DNA of 15,820 nucleotides, taken from assembly GCA_041486365.1 (NCBI GenBank), contig JBGPLH010000040.1:1-15820 (forward strand), in the 5' to 3' direction. Below the pieces are notes generated by a model. It saw only the letters and a list, made by a program, of their open reading frames with translations. It did not search any database and was not told the origin of the DNA. Within the stretch, counting starts at the first letter, position 1. Each line of letters opens with the position of its first letter. Origin of the DNA: JBGPLH01 sp041486365 [NCBI: Thermodesulfobacteriota bacterium]. Lineage in GTDB: Bacteria > JAUYMQ01. A program made the position numbers and the translations under genes. This document shows, one piece after another, positions 1 through 8,818 of this stretch.

Positions 1-1382
1 AGGGGCAGGCGATCGGCGAGGACGATCTGCGCAAGGCGGTGCGTCGCGCGACGCTGGAGATCAAGGGCATCCCGGTGCTGTGCGGCTCCGCGTTCAAGAA
101 CAAGGGCGTGCAGCAGCTCCTCGACGCCGTCGTGGACTACCTCCCGTCGCCGCTCGACGTCCCGGCGATCCAGGGGCACGCCCCGGGCGACCGCGACAAG
201 CATGTGAGCGTGAACGCCGATGATAACGCCCCTTTCGGTGCCCTGGCCTTCAAGATCATGAACGATCCGTTCGTGGGGAACCTCACCTTCTTCCGCGTCT
301 ATTCCGGTGTCATCCGCTCCGGCTCCTACGTGTACAACTCCACGAAGGGCAAGCGCGAGCGGATCGGCCGGCTCCTCAAGATGCACGCGAACAAGCGGGA
401 GGAGATCAAGGAGGTGTTCGCCGGCGACATCGCGGCGGCGGTGGGCCTTCGCGACACGACGACGGGCGACACGCTGTGCGACGAGACCACGCCCATCGTG
501 CTCGAGGCGATGGAGTTCCCGGAGCCGGTCATCGACATCGCGATCGAGCCGAAGACCAAGGGAGACCAGGAAAAGCTCGGCGAGAGCCTGCAGAAGCTCA
601 CGAAGGAGGATCCCTCCTTCCGCGTCCACACCGACGAGGAGACCGGCCAGACGATCATCTCCGGGATGGGCGAGCTGCACCTGGAGATCATCATCGACCG
701 CCTCCTGCGAGAGTTCAAGGTCGACGCCAACGTGGGCAAGCCTCAGGTCGCCTACCGCGAGACGATCCGCGACAAGGCGAAGGCGGAAGGGCGCTACGTG
801 AAGCAGACGGGGGGCCGCGGCCAGTACGGCCACGTCTGGCTCGAGGTCGAGCCGGGGGAGCAGGGCAAGGGCGTCGTCTTCGAGAACAAGATCGTCGGCG
901 GCGTGGTGCCGAGGGAGTACGTGGGAGCGGTCGAGAAGGGCGTGAAAGAGGCCCTGGAGTCCGGCGTGCTCGCGGGCTACCCGCTCGTGGACGTCGGCGT
1001 TCGCCTGGTGGACGGGTCCTACCACGAGGTGGACTCGAGCGAGATCGCGTTCAAGATCGCGGGATCCATGGCGGTCAAGGAGGCCGTCCGGAAGGCCAGA
1101 CCCGCGCTGCTGGAGCCGATCATGTCCATCGAGGTGATCGTCCCCGAGGAGTACATGGGGGAAGTGATCGGCGACCTCAACGCACGGCGCGGTCGGATCA
1201 AGCACATGGAGGCGCGGGCGGGAGCGCAGGTGATCGAGGGGGAGGTTCCCCTCGCGACGATGTTCGGCTACGCCACGTCGCTCCGCTCGGCGACGCAGGG
1301 CCGCGCGAACTACACCATGCAGTTCTCCCACTACCGGGAGGTCCCAAACAACATCGCGGCAGAAATCATCGAGAAGCGGTAG
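1..1382 (+). CDS. fusA: Elongation factor G, C-terminal part (5' end outside the window)
   Basis: EF-G is the GTPase that drives tRNA–mRNA translocation on the ribosome. The reading frame is already open at base 3 and has no start in the window, so about 460 residues of a protein usually near 695 are visible. The part present begins in the late G domain ([12 protein letters not shown], the G5 region). Domain II starts near nt 234 ([17 protein letters not shown]), domain III spans about 525–720 ([16 protein letters not shown]), domain IV starts near 735 ([26 protein letters not shown]), and domain V starts near 1110 ([27 protein letters not shown]). It ends in TAG at 1380–1382. The following tuf gene identifies this as the end of the str operon. 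Codon use is an ordinary GC-rich mixture of C- and G-ending codons. An internal GTG at 39 is not the start, because the homology continues upstream. Identification is secure. Confidence 0.97.
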   Translation, partial: GQAIGEDDLRKAVRRATLEIKGIPVLCGSAFKNKGVQQLLDAVVDYLPSPLDVPAIQGHAPGDRDKHVSVNADDNAPFGALAFKIMNDPFVGNLTFFRVYSGVIRSGSYVYNSTKGKRERIGRLLKMHANKREEIKEVFAGDIAAAVGLRDTTTGDTLCDETTPIVLEAMEFPEPVIDIAIEPKTKGDQEKLGESLQKLTKEDPSFRVHTDEETGQTIISGMGELHLEIIIDRLLREFKVDANVGKPQVAYRETIRDKAKAEGRYVKQTGGRGQYGHVWLEVEPGEQGKGVVFENKIVGGVVPREYVGAVEKGVKEALESGVLAGYPLVDVGVRLVDGSYHEVDSSEIAFKIAGSMAVKEAVRKARPALLEPIMSIEVIVPEEYMGEVIGDLNARRGRIKHMEARAGAQVIEGEVPLATMFGYATSLRSATQGRANYTMQFSHYREVPNNIAAEIIEKR

Positions 1383-1389
1383 GGGTGGG

Positions 1390-1419
1390 CCCCGTGCCCG
1401 TACAGGGTACGCGGGGTTT
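1390..1419 (+). terminator. Terminator-like hairpin after fusA
   Basis: CCCCGTG (1390–1396) pairs with CGCGGGG (1410–1416), allowing one G·T pair. The inner CCC (1397–1399) pairs with GGG (1405–1407), leaving TA as a bulge. The stem is followed by TTT and then CCTG. It lies 7 bases past the fusA stop. The T-run is short, so it may be a weak terminator or attenuator, or a processing site that lets tuf be expressed separately. I could not point to a promoter in the rest of this spacer (1420–1504). Confidence 0.45.
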
Positions 1420-1504
1420 CCTGTCGAACTCTCGGTGCCGGCGCGTCTCACCACATTCCAACCTCGGGCCGTAGCGCGCCCTGAGATCGCCAGGCAAAAC
1501 CCCC

Positions 1505-1510
1505 GGAGGA
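1505..1510 (+). promoter_or_regulatory. Shine–Dalgarno of tuf
   Basis: GGAGGA ends 8 bases before the ATG at 1519. It selects this ATG over in-frame upstream start codons (for example 1435), whose translation has no EF-Tu similarity. Confidence 0.8.
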
Positions 1511-1518
1511 CGAGGATC

Positions 1519-2707
<1,189 letters not shown>

Positions 2708-2709
<2 letters not shown>

Positions 2710-2808
2710 GAGCGAACCCGCGCGAAGCGCGGAGCGTTCTGAAAGCAAGAGCGAACCCGCGCGAAGCGCGGAGCGTTCGGAAGCCAAGATCGAACCCGCG
2801 CGAAGCGC
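2708..2808 (+). repeat. 39-bp palindromic tandem repeat, 2.6 units
   Basis: Units are 2708–2746, 2747–2785 and a truncated third at 2786–2808. Each begins AAGA(G/T)CGAAC. Each has the core CCGCGC-GAA-GCGCGG, a 6-bp stem with a GAA loop; the third stops after GCGC. In units 1 and 2 an outer GAAC/GTTC pair extends the stem across an AGC bulge on the 3' side (unit 1: 2714–2717 with 2736–2739). Unit 2 differs from unit 1 only near its 3' end (GTTCGGAAGCC against GTTCTGAAAGC). The first unit begins in the last two bases of the tuf stop codon. The pattern resembles REP-like intergenic repeats; no protein product is proposed. Confidence 0.85.
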
Positions 2809-2821
2809 CCATCCATCTTGG
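2784..2821 (+). repeat. Inverted repeat enclosing the third repeat unit
   Basis: CCAAGAT (2784–2790) is the exact reverse complement of ATCTTGG (2815–2821). The enclosed sequence carries the smaller GCGC-GAA-GCGC palindrome, so the two can nest into one longer stem-loop. It marks the join between the 39-bp repeat and the next palindromic element. Confidence 0.55.
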
Positions 2822-2848
2822 AGGGCGAGGCTCCTGCCGAGCCTCCAG
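2820..2848 (+). repeat. Palindromic intergenic repeat (EGEAPAEP type)
   Basis: GAGGCTC (2827–2833) and GAGCCTC (2839–2845) form a perfect 7-bp stem with loop CTGCC. In one frame the element reads MEGEAPAEP, and on the other strand GSAGASPS. I recall these two strings as spurious peptide motifs scattered through planctomycete and verrucomicrobial genomes, which suggests a dispersed palindromic repeat. That recollection has not been checked by a search. Confidence 0.5.
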
Positions 2849-2883
2849 TGGCGAGCCCACCTTCGAAGGAAAGAAGAGGCACG

Positions 2884-3192
2884 ATGCAGGCCCAGAAGAT
2901 CCGGATCCGTCTCAAGGCCTACGACCACAAGCTCCTGGACCAGAGCGCCAAGGAGATCGTGGAGACGGCCAACCGTACCGGCGCGCGCGTGGCGGGCCCG
3001 ATCCCGCTGCCCACCGCGATCAGCCGGTACACGGTTCTGCGCTCGCCCAACATCGACAAGAAATCGCGGGAGCAGTTCGAGATCCGCACGCACAAGCGCC
3101 TGCTAGACATCCTCGATCCCACGCAGCAGACGGTGGATGCGCTGATGAAACTCGACCTCTCGGCCGGCGTGGACGTCGAGATCAAGCTGTAG
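2884..3192 (+). CDS. rpsJ: 30S ribosomal protein S10 (uS10)
   Basis: S10 is a head protein of the small subunit; in many bacteria it also binds NusB in antitermination complexes. The 102-residue product matches the usual length (about 102–105). It shows the conserved N-terminus [26 protein letters not shown], the loop [32 protein letters not shown], and a C-terminus ending VDVEIKL. The ATG at 2884 is preceded by an AGAGG-like ribosome site (2875–2879). The frame is open further upstream to 2818, but that stretch is repeat sequence (MEGEAPAEP…) and is not part of S10. It heads the S10 operon, and repeat copies lie on both sides of it. Confidence 0.97.
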   Translation: MQAQKIRIRLKAYDHKLLDQSAKEIVETANRTGARVAGPIPLPTAISRYTVLRSPNIDKKSREQFEIRTHKRLLDILDPTQQTVDALMKLDLSAGVDVEIKL

Positions 3193-3203
3193 GCCCCCGC
3201 CCC

Positions 3204-3240
3204 AAGAGCGAGCCGCGCGAAGCACGGAGCGTTCTGGAAG
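3204..3240 (+). repeat. Degenerate fourth copy of the 39-bp repeat
   Basis: This copy starts AAGAGCGA, has CCGCGC-GAA-GCACGG (3213–3227, one mismatch in the stem) and ends GGAGCGTTCTGGAAG. It matches units 1 and 2 downstream of tuf but is two bases shorter. It fills most of the gap between rpsJ and rplC. Confidence 0.75.
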
Positions 3241-3269
3241 ATGGCCGGGCAGGAAGAACGGGAAGGACG

Positions 3270-3992
3270 ATGGCCGAAGAGACGAACGAGAGCGGCGCGC
3301 CCGAGGCGGTGTCGGAGGTCGGCGGGGGCGCGGTGTCCGGGAAGCTCAAGGGGCTCCTGGGCCGCAAGCTCGGCTGTACCTCCGTCTTCCGGGAGGACGG
3401 CAGGCGCGTGGCCGTGACGCTGATCGAGGCGGGCCCCTGCACGATCCTCGATCGGCGAACCCCCGATCGTGACGGTTACGCGGCCGTGCAGCTCGGCTTC
3501 GCGCCCAAGAAGATGCAGCGGGTCTCGAAGCCTCTGCTGGGCCACTTCAAGAAGGCGCAGGCGGGCGCGTTCTACGTCCTGCGCGAATTCCGCGTGCCGG
3601 ACATCGAGAACTACCGGGCCGGCCAGACGGTGACCGCATCCATCTTCCGCCCGGGTGACCGTGTGGACGTATCGGGTACCACGAAGGGGAAGGGATTCCA
3701 GGGCGGCGTGAAGAGACACCACTGGCGCGGCGGCCGGGGCTCCCACGGCTCGATGTTCCACCGGGCCCCGGGCTCGATCGGCGCCAGCGCATGGCCCTCG
3801 CACGTGGTCCGCGGGCACCGCATGCCCGGCCAGATGGGCAACTCCCGCCGGACGGTTCAGAACGTCGAGGTGGTCCAGGTTCGGCCCGAAGAGAATCTGA
3901 TCGTCATCGCGGGGGCGATCCCCGGCGCGCGCAACAGCTACGTGGAGATCCGCGAGGGGCGCGACGCGCGCACGGCCCCCCGCCAGGAGTAA
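3270..3992 (+). CDS. rplC: 50S ribosomal protein L3 (uL3)
   Basis: L3 is an early-assembly large-subunit protein that reaches towards the peptidyl transferase centre. The core starts at [24 protein letters not shown]. Conserved later parts are [20 protein letters not shown], the tip loop [27 protein letters not shown], and [24 protein letters not shown]. From the ATG at 3270 (GGAAGGA at 3261–3267, rather close) the product is 240 residues, with about 25 acidic, Ala/Gly-rich residues before the usual start point. In-frame GTG codons at 3309 and 3333 could give shorter products; GTG 3333 would give SGKLKGLLG, close to the common N-terminus. Family identity is secure; the start is not. Confidence 0.95.
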   Translation: MAEETNESGAPEAVSEVGGGAVSGKLKGLLGRKLGCTSVFREDGRRVAVTLIEAGPCTILDRRTPDRDGYAAVQLGFAPKKMQRVSKPLLGHFKKAQAGAFYVLREFRVPDIENYRAGQTVTASIFRPGDRVDVSGTTKGKGFQGGVKRHHWRGGRGSHGSMFHRAPGSIGASAWPSHVVRGHRMPGQMGNSRRTVQNVEVVQVRPEENLIVIAGAIPGARNSYVEIREGRDARTAPRQE

Positions 3993-3995
3993 CCG

Positions 3996-4619
3996 GTGGC
4001 AACGGTTCCTGTGAAATCACTCTCGAACGAAAAGGTCGGCGACCTGGAGCTGGACGCCCGCGTCTTCGGGGCGGCGGTGAAGAAGCGCCTCTTCTACGAA
4101 GTGGTGAAGAGCCACCTGGCCTCCCGCCGGCGGGGCACCCACGCGACGAAGACGCGCGCCTTCGTTTCGGGCGGCGGCAAGAAGCCCTTCCGCCAGAAGG
4201 GGACGGGCCGCGCGCGGCAGGGAAGCAGCCGCTCGCCGCTCATGCCGGGGGGCGCCACGGTGTTTGGCCCGCAGCCCCGGAGCTACGCCTACCAGGTGCC
4301 GCGCAAGGTCAGGCGGGCCGCCCTGCGCGCGGCGCTTTCCCTGCGCCAGAAGGAAGGGAAGCTCGTGGTCGTGGATCGCATCGAGCTCCCGGAGATCAAG
4401 ACGCGGACCCTCGTCGACGCGCTCCGCAGGTTGGATCTGAGCCGCGCGCTCATCGTGATCGGCGACCGGAACGAGAACCTCGAGAAGAGCGCCCGCAACC
4501 TGAAGGACTTCAAGGTGGTGCCCAGCTCGGGGATGACGCTCTTCGATCTGCTGCGCTTCGAGCAGGTCCTTCTCACGCGGCCGGCCTACGACCAGATCGT
4601 CGGCCGGCTGCAGGCGTGA
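3996..4619 (+). CDS. rplD: 50S ribosomal protein L4 (uL4)
   Basis: L4 lines the peptide exit tunnel and in Escherichia coli represses its own S10 operon; whether it does so here is unknown. The 207-residue product has the usual length. The long internal loop with [35 protein letters not shown] and [26 protein letters not shown] is characteristic. The C-terminal globular part includes [27 protein letters not shown]. The GTG start at 3996 is 3 bases after the rplC stop, with AGGAG (3985–3989) inside the end of rplC, which indicates translational coupling. Confidence 0.97.
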   Translation: MATVPVKSLSNEKVGDLELDARVFGAAVKKRLFYEVVKSHLASRRRGTHATKTRAFVSGGGKKPFRQKGTGRARQGSSRSPLMPGGATVFGPQPRSYAYQVPRKVRRAALRAALSLRQKEGKLVVVDRIELPEIKTRTLVDALRRLDLSRALIVIGDRNENLEKSARNLKDFKVVPSSGMTLFDLLRFEQVLLTRPAYDQIVGRLQA

Positions 4620-4623
4620 TCCG

Positions 4624-4914
4624 ATGCAGAACATCTACCAGGTCATCCGGCGTCCGATCGTGACGGAGAAGAGCACCGAGCAGAAGGAGGCGCGGAACCT
4701 CGTGGCCTTCGAGGTCGATCGTCGCGCGACGAAACCCGAGATCCGCGCCGCGGTGGAGAAGCTCTTCAAGGTGAAAGTAACCGACGTGCGCACGCTCACG
4801 GCGGCCGGGAAGCGGGTCCGCGTCGGGCGCAGCCAGGGCAAGCGCTCCAACTGGAAGAAGGCCTTCGTGCAGCTGGCCGAGGGAAGCACCATCGAGTTCT
4901 TCGAGAACCGCTGA
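4624..4914 (+). CDS. rplW: 50S ribosomal protein L23 (uL23)
   Basis: L23 sits at the tunnel exit, where trigger factor and SRP dock. The product is 96 residues, normal for the family. It carries YQVIRRPIVTEKSTEQ, FEVDRRATKPEIRAAVEKLFKVKVTDVRT, and the extended loop ending KRSNWKKAFVQLAEGSTIEFFE. The ATG is 4 bases after the rplD stop with no clear Shine–Dalgarno, so it probably depends on translation of rplD. Confidence 0.97.
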   Translation: MQNIYQVIRRPIVTEKSTEQKEARNLVAFEVDRRATKPEIRAAVEKLFKVKVTDVRTLTAAGKRVRVGRSQGKRSNWKKAFVQLAEGSTIEFFENR

Positions 4915-4935
4915 GCAGCGCCAGAGGAAGCCACC

Positions 4936-5766
4936 ATGGCTCTCAAGAAATTCAAGCCGATCACCCCGGGACGCCGTTTCATGACGGTCGCGGACTTCGA
5001 GGAGGTCACGAAGTCCCGGCCGGAGAAGTCCCTCGTCGAGCCGCTTCACGGCAGCGGCGGGCGGAACAACTACGGTCGGGTGACGAGCTGGCACCGCGGC
5101 GGCGGGCACAAGCGCAAGTACCGCCTGGTGGACTTCCGGCGGGACAAGACGGGGATCCCGGCGCGGGTTGCGGCTATCGAGTACGACCCGAACCGGTCGG
5201 CCCGGATCGCGCTGCTCCACTACGCGGACGGCGAGAAGCGGTACATCCTCTACCCGGTGGGTCTCAAGGTCGGCGACCAGGTGCTCTCGAGCCCGGAGGC
5301 CGACATCAAACCGGGCAACGCGCTGCCGCTCTTGAACATCCCGCTGGGCTCGACGATCCACAACGTGGAGCTCCGGCCCGGCAAGGGCGGTCAGCTGTGC
5401 CGCTCCGCGGGGACCCAGGCGCAGCTCGTGGCGCGCGAGGGCAAGTACGCGCTGGTCAAGCTGGCGTCCGGCGAGGTGCGGCGTGTGCTGGTCGCCTGCC
5501 GCGCGTCGATCGGACAGGTCGGCAACATCGAGCACGAGAGCATAACCATCGGCAAGGCGGGGCGCAGCCGCTGGCTGGGCAAGCGCCCCAACGTGCGCGG
5601 CGTGGCCATGAACCCGGTGGATCACCCGCTGGGAGGCGGCGAGGGGAAGACCTCCGGAGGGCGGCATCCCTGCAGCCCCTGGGGTGTTCCGACGAAGGGC
5701 TACAAGACGCGGCATAACAAGGCCACGGACAAGTTCATCGTCACCCGTCGCGGGAAGAAGGGATAG
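4936..5766 (+). CDS. rplB: 50S ribosomal protein L2 (uL2)
   Basis: L2 is a large primary rRNA-binding protein needed for subunit association and peptidyl transferase activity. At 276 residues it is full length. Visible are the RNA-binding core [21 protein letters not shown] (about 47–67), [28 protein letters not shown] (about 157–184), and the C-terminal [20 protein letters not shown] (226–245). The Asp229–His230 pair of the functionally important VDH motif is kept; the second His of the common HPH motif is Leu232. AGAGGAAG at 4923–4930 is the ribosome site for the ATG at 4936. Confidence 0.98.
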   Translation: MALKKFKPITPGRRFMTVADFEEVTKSRPEKSLVEPLHGSGGRNNYGRVTSWHRGGGHKRKYRLVDFRRDKTGIPARVAAIEYDPNRSARIALLHYADGEKRYILYPVGLKVGDQVLSSPEADIKPGNALPLLNIPLGSTIHNVELRPGKGGQLCRSAGTQAQLVAREGKYALVKLASGEVRRVLVACRASIGQVGNIEHESITIGKAGRSRWLGKRPNVRGVAMNPVDHPLGGGEGKTSGGRHPCSPWGVPTKGYKTRHNKATDKFIVTRRGKKG

Positions 5767-5772
5767 GTTGCG

Positions 5773-6051
5773 ATGGCGCGTTCGATTCGGAAGGGGCCCT
5801 ACGTAGAGGGCTCGCTGGCCCGCAAGGTCGAGAAGGCCCTGGCCGGCGGGGAGAAGAAGGTCATCAAGACCTGGTCCCGGCGCAGCACGATCACGCCGGA
5901 CCTCGTCGGCTTCACCTTCGCGGTCCACAACGGCAAGAAGTTCATCCCCGTGTTCGTCACCGAGAACATGGTGGGTCACAAGCTGGGCGAGTTCGCGCCG
6001 ACGCGGGTGTTCCACGGGCACTCGGGCGATCGCAAGGCAGCGCCGAAGTGA
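5773..6051 (+). CDS. rpsS: 30S ribosomal protein S19 (uS19)
   Basis: S19 lies in the head of the small subunit, near the A-site finger contact. The 92-residue length is normal. Conserved blocks are [68 protein letters not shown] and the C-terminal [19 protein letters not shown] at 5758–5763, overlapping the rplB end, serves the ATG at 5773. The gap to rplB is 6 bases. Confidence 0.97.
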   Translation: MARSIRKGPYVEGSLARKVEKALAGGEKKVIKTWSRRSTITPDLVGFTFAVHNGKKFIPVFVTENMVGHKLGEFAPTRVFHGHSGDRKAAPK

Positions 6052-6052
6052 C

Positions 6053-6076
6053 CCCGGGCGCCGCAAGCGCCCCGGG
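6053..6076 (+). other. Intercistronic hairpin, rpsS–rplV
   Basis: GGGCGC (6056–6061) pairs with GCGCCC (6067–6072) around the loop CGCAA. CCC (6053–6055) pairs with GGG (6074–6076) past one bulged C. It begins directly after the rpsS stop codon and ends just before the GAGAGG ribosome site of rplV. There is no T-run, so it is not a canonical terminator. Confidence 0.6.
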
Positions 6077-6091
6077 CGAGAGGTCTGACGG

Positions 6092-6424
6092 ATGGAGTCC
6101 AAGGCAATCGCCAGGACGGTCCGCATCGCGCCCCGGAAGGTGCGCCTCGTGGTGGACTTGGTCCGGGGGAAGAAGGTCGAGCAGGCGCTCCAGACCCTGC
6201 AGTTCACGCAGAAACGGGGCGCCAAGGTGGTCTCGGACCTGATCCGCTCCGCCGTGGCCAACGCGGATCAGAAGGGGAAGATCGACGTCGACACCCTCTT
6301 CGTGAAGAAGATCTTCGTCGACGGCGGTATGACGCTCAAGCGCTTCCGCCCGATGCCCATGGGCCGGGCGGGGAAGATCCGCAAGCGCACGAGCCACATC
6401 ACGGTGGTGCTGGACGAGGCCTGA
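6092..6424 (+). CDS. rplV: 50S ribosomal protein L22 (uL22)
   Basis: L22 lines the exit tunnel; changes in its hairpin are known to affect macrolide response. The 110-residue product has normal length. The N-terminal [26 protein letters not shown] and the tunnel hairpin [18 protein letters not shown] (86–103) are clear. The ATG at 6092 follows GAGAGG (6078–6083) by 8 bases. Nothing in the hairpin looks deleted or duplicated. Confidence 0.97.
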   Translation: MESKAIARTVRIAPRKVRLVVDLVRGKKVEQALQTLQFTQKRGAKVVSDLIRSAVANADQKGKIDVDTLFVKKIFVDGGMTLKRFRPMPMGRAGKIRKRTSHITVVLDEA

Positions 6425-6428
6425 CGGC

Positions 6429-6445
6429 CCCTCGCCAAGCGAGGG
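6429..6445 (+). other. Intercistronic hairpin 1, rplV–rpsC
   Basis: CCCTCGC (6429–6435), loop CAA, GCGAGGG (6439–6445): a perfect 7-bp stem starting 4 bases after the rplV stop. There is no T-run. Confidence 0.65.
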
Positions 6446-6466
6446 TCCAGAGGACACGACGTGACG

Positions 6467-6484
6467 GGCGACCTGGGGGTCGCC
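6467..6484 (+). other. Intercistronic hairpin 2, rplV–rpsC
   Basis: GGCGACC (6467–6473), loop TGGG, GGTCGCC (6478–6484): a perfect 7-bp stem directly touching the GGAGG (6485–6489) that serves the GTG start of rpsC at 6495. Its position could influence ribosome access. Confidence 0.65.
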
Positions 6485-6494
6485 GGAGGCAGGC

Positions 6495-7148
6495 GTGGGA
6501 CAGAAGGTACATCCGATCGGTTTCCGGCTGGGGATCCTCACGAAGTGGGAGTCCAACTGGTACGCGGAGAAGGAATTCTCCAAGCTCCTGCACGAGGACA
6601 TCAAGATCCGCAAGTACATCAAGAAGAAGCTCTACCACGCCGGGATCTCGAAGATCGGCATCGAGCGGACCGCGGACAAGGTACGCGTGAACATCCACGC
6701 CTCCCGCCCCGGGATCATCATCGGCAAGCGCGGCACCGAAGTGGATGTGCTCCGCAAGGATCTGGCGAAGATCACGCCAAAAGAGATCTTCATCAACATC
6801 AAGGAAGTCCGCAAGCCGGAGATGGACGCGCAGCTCGTGTCCGAGAGCGTGGCGCTCCAGCTCGAGCGGCGCGTGACCTTCCGCCGCGCGATGAAGAAGG
6901 CGGTCTCCTCGGCGATGAAGTTCGGCGCCAAGGGGATCAAGATCACCTGCGCAGGGCGGCTGGGCGGCGCCGAGATCGCGCGCACCGAGTGGTACCGCGA
7001 GGGGCGCGTGCCCCTGCACACCCTGCGGGCGGACATCGACTACGGGCACGCCGAGGCCCACACCACCTACGGGCTCATCGGGGTGAAGTGCTGGATCTTT
7101 CGAGGCGAGGTTTTGGAGCGAGAGTTTTTGGCCGCCAAGGCGGAGTGA
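6495..7148 (+). CDS. rpsC: 30S ribosomal protein S3 (uS3)
   Basis: S3 forms part of the mRNA entry channel and contributes to helicase activity. The 217-residue product is in the usual range. The N-terminus [13 protein letters not shown] fixes the GTG start at 6495, with GGAGG at 6485–6489. The type-II KH domain is visible, with its GxxG motif at residues 77–80 (GIIIGKRG). The C-terminal domain includes [21 protein letters not shown] and [23 protein letters not shown] 70-base gap with two hairpins separates it from rplV, the longest gap inside the S10 operon after rplC. Confidence 0.97.
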   Translation: MGQKVHPIGFRLGILTKWESNWYAEKEFSKLLHEDIKIRKYIKKKLYHAGISKIGIERTADKVRVNIHASRPGIIIGKRGTEVDVLRKDLAKITPKEIFINIKEVRKPEMDAQLVSESVALQLERRVTFRRAMKKAVSSAMKFGAKGIKITCAGRLGGAEIARTEWYREGRVPLHTLRADIDYGHAEAHTTYGLIGVKCWIFRGEVLEREFLAAKAE

Positions 7149-7151
7149 GCG

Positions 7152-7568
7152 ATGCTGGCGCCGAAGAAGGTCAAACACCGCAAGATGTTCAAGGGCCGGA
7201 CCAAGGGTGCGGCGATCCGCGGCGCGTTCCTGAACTTCGGGGAGTTCGGACTGCAGGCCACCGAGTGCGGCTGGATCACCGCGCGCCAGATCGAGGCGGC
7301 GCGGATCGCGATGACGCGTCACGCGAAGCGTAACTGCAAGATCTGGATCCGGATCTTCCCCGACAAACCCATCACGAAGAAGCCCGCCGAGACCCGGATG
7401 GGCAAGGGGAAGGGGAACGTGGAGGACTGGGTGGCCGTGATCCGGCCGGGCCGCATCCTTTACGAGATCGAGGGCGTCCCCGAGACCCTGGCGCGCGAGT
7501 CCCTCCGCCTGGCGGGCTTCAAGCTCCCGATCCGCACGCGCTTCGTGAGTCGGGAGGGCATGCTGTGA
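7152..7568 (+). CDS. rplP: 50S ribosomal protein L16 (uL16)
   Basis: L16 helps position A-site tRNA near the peptidyl transferase centre. The 138-residue length is normal. It reads [24 protein letters not shown], then [71 protein letters not shown]. The ATG is 3 bases after the rpsC stop, with GGAG at 7142–7145. The stop codon overlaps the GTG start of rpmC. Confidence 0.97.
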   Translation: MLAPKKVKHRKMFKGRTKGAAIRGAFLNFGEFGLQATECGWITARQIEAARIAMTRHAKRNCKIWIRIFPDKPITKKPAETRMGKGKGNVEDWVAVIRPGRILYEIEGVPETLARESLRLAGFKLPIRTRFVSREGML

Positions 7569-7768
7569 AGAAGCCGGCCAACGAGTTGCGCGAGCTCTCC
7601 CTGGACGAGCTCCGGTTGCGGGAGCAGGAGCTGAACGAGGAGATGTTCAACCTGCGTGTGCGGCACGCCACCGGGCAGCTCGAGAACCCCATGCAGCTCC
7701 GGCGGGTCCGCAAGGACATCGCCCGGGTGAAGACGTTCCTGAGCGAGAAGGAAGGGGTCCAGAAGTGA
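7565..7768 (+). CDS. rpmC: 50S ribosomal protein L29 (uL29)
   Basis: L29 is a small two-helix protein beside the tunnel exit, close to L23. The 67 residues match the family: [59 protein letters not shown]. The GTG start overlaps the rplP stop in a GTGA junction, with GGGAGGG at 7552–7558. Translational coupling to rplP is likely. Confidence 0.96.
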   Translation: MKKPANELRELSLDELRLREQELNEEMFNLRVRHATGQLENPMQLRRVRKDIARVKTFLSEKEGVQK

Positions 7769-8052
7769 CGACCGAAGCGGTCTCCGCCGCCGTTGCTCCC
7801 GCCCGCGGGCGCGTCAAGACGCGGGTCGGGGTCGTGATCTCCGACCGGATGAACAAGACGAGGGTGATCAGCGTGGAGCGGCTGGTCCAGCATCCACGCT
7901 ACAAGAAGTACGTCCGACGTCGCACGAGGTTCAAGGCGCACGACGAGACGAACACCTCTCATGTTGGCGACAAGGTGCTCATCGTGGAGACGCGCCCCCT
8001 GTCCCGTGAGAAGCGCTGGAAGATCCGGACCATCCTCGAGAAGGCCCGCTAG
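7765..8052 (+). CDS. rpsQ: 30S ribosomal protein S17 (uS17)
   Basis: S17 is a primary 16S rRNA-binding OB-fold protein. The 95-residue product carries the family core RVGVVISDRMNKTRVISVERLVQHPRYKKYVRRRTRFKAHDE and HVGDKVLIVETRPLSREKRWKI. Roughly ten Ala/Val-rich residues precede the usual start. The GTG start overlaps the rpmC stop as GTGA, with AAGGAAGGGG at 7748–7757. It closes the S10 operon in the usual order. Confidence 0.96.
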   Translation: MTTEAVSAAVAPARGRVKTRVGVVISDRMNKTRVISVERLVQHPRYKKYVRRRTRFKAHDETNTSHVGDKVLIVETRPLSREKRWKIRTILEKAR

Positions 8053-8065
8053 GGCGGCGCGGGGA

Positions 8066-8089
8066 CCGGAGGTTCCTCCCGGAGGGAGG
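8066..8089 (+). other. Overlapping alternative hairpins, rpsQ–rplN
   Basis: CCTCCC (8075–8080) can pair with GGGAGG (8084–8089) around GGA. The same segment can instead pair with the upstream CCGGAG (8066–8071) as CTCCCGG (8076–8082) with one bulge. The two folds exclude each other. The 65-base spacer then becomes A-rich (about 8093–8114) before the rplN ATG. Confidence 0.45.
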
Positions 8090-8117
8090 GCCGACAAACT
8101 TCTAAGAGAAGAGACCC

Positions 8118-8486
8118 ATGATCCAGCAGCAGACGATCCTGAACGTGGCCGACAACTCCGGCGCCAAGAAAGTCGGGTGCATCAAGGTGCTCGGCGGATC
8201 GAAGCGTAAGTACGCCGGCCTCGGCGACGTGATCGTGGTCTCCGTGAAGGAAGCGATCCCGAACGCGAAGGTGAAAAAGGGGGAGGTTCGCAAGGCCGTG
8301 ATCGTCCGGACAGTGAAGGAGTACGGTCGGGCCGACGGCTCCTACATCAAGTTCGACGACAACTCGGTCGTGCTCATCGACGCGAATTCCGAGCCGGTCG
8401 GCACGCGGATCTTCGGCCCGGTGGCCCGAGAGCTGCGCGCAAAGCGCTTCATGAAGATCATCTCGCTGGCCCCGGAGGTGCTCTGA
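8118..8486 (+). CDS. rplN: 50S ribosomal protein L14 (uL14)
   Basis: L14 sits at the subunit interface. The 122-residue length is standard. The start [46 protein letters not shown] and the end [28 protein letters not shown] are typical. It is preceded by a 65-base gap with a purine-rich but weak ribosome site (AAGAGAAGAG). It heads the spc gene order. Confidence 0.97.
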   Translation: MIQQQTILNVADNSGAKKVGCIKVLGGSKRKYAGLGDVIVVSVKEAIPNAKVKKGEVRKAVIVRTVKEYGRADGSYIKFDDNSVVLIDANSEPVGTRIFGPVARELRAKRFMKIISLAPEVL

Positions 8487-8488
8487 CC

Positions 8489-8818
8489 ATGGCGACCTTC
8501 AAGACCAGCCTGCGAAAGAACGACACGATCGTCGTGATCGCCGGGAAGGAAAAGGGGAAGACGGGGAAGGTGCTCCGCCTGATCCCCGACAAGGGCCGGG
8601 TGCTCGTTGAGAAGATCAACCTCGTGAAGCGCCACTCGCGCCCTTCGGCGCTGCACAAGCAGGGGGGGATCATCGAGAAGGAAGCCCCGATCGCGGTGTC
8701 CAACGTCCTCATCCGCTGCCCCAAGTGCAATGCCGGGCGCCGGGTGGGGCACAAGGCGCTGGAGGACGGGACCAAGGTCCGCGTCTGCCGCAAGTGCAGC
8801 GAGGTGCTCGATGCCTGA
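8489..8818 (+). CDS. rplX: 50S ribosomal protein L24 (uL24), zinc-cysteine form
   Basis: L24 is an early-assembly large-subunit protein with a KOW motif ([32 protein letters not shown], about 10–41). The 109-residue product keeps two CxxC pairs, Cys77/Cys80 (RCPKC) and Cys100/Cys103 (CRKC), which should bind zinc as in the cysteine-containing L24 family. The ATG is 2 bases after the rplN stop, with GGAGGTG at 8474–8480. Its last 8 bases overlap the start of rplE. Confidence 0.96.
   Translation: MATFKTSLRKNDTIVVIAGKEKGKTGKVLRLIPDKGRVLVEKINLVKRHSRPSALHKQGGIIEKEAPIAVSNVLIRCPKCNAGRRVGHKALEDGTKVRVCRKCSEVLDA
8801..8804 (+). promoter_or_regulatory. Ribosome site deciding the rplE start
   Basis: GAGG inside the 3' end of rplX ends 6 bases before the ATG at 8811. 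It supports a start overlapping rplX rather than a more upstream GTG. Confidence 0.5.

Noticed and set aside
1435-1518. Upstream extension of EF-Tu from GTG 1435
   Set aside because: The extra residues have no EF-Tu similarity, and a strong Shine–Dalgarno places the start at 1519.
1383-1518. tRNA gene or clear promoter in the fusA–tuf gap
   Set aside because: No cloverleaf arms or convincing −35/−10 pair could be seen.
2818-2883. In-frame upstream extension of rpsJ beginning with TTG and reading MEGEAPAEP
   Set aside because: It translates repeat DNA, lacks S10 similarity, and the ATG at 2884 gives a normal-length S10.
2710-2883. S10-operon leader with an L4-binding structure as in Escherichia coli
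   Set aside because: The gap is mostly repeat sequence, and nothing resembling the known leader hairpins could be recognised by eye.
8730-8810. Upstream GTG start for rplE inside rplX
   Set aside because: It would give a long Arg/Ser-rich tail that is simply the shadow of rplX; ATG 8811 has a suitable ribosome site.
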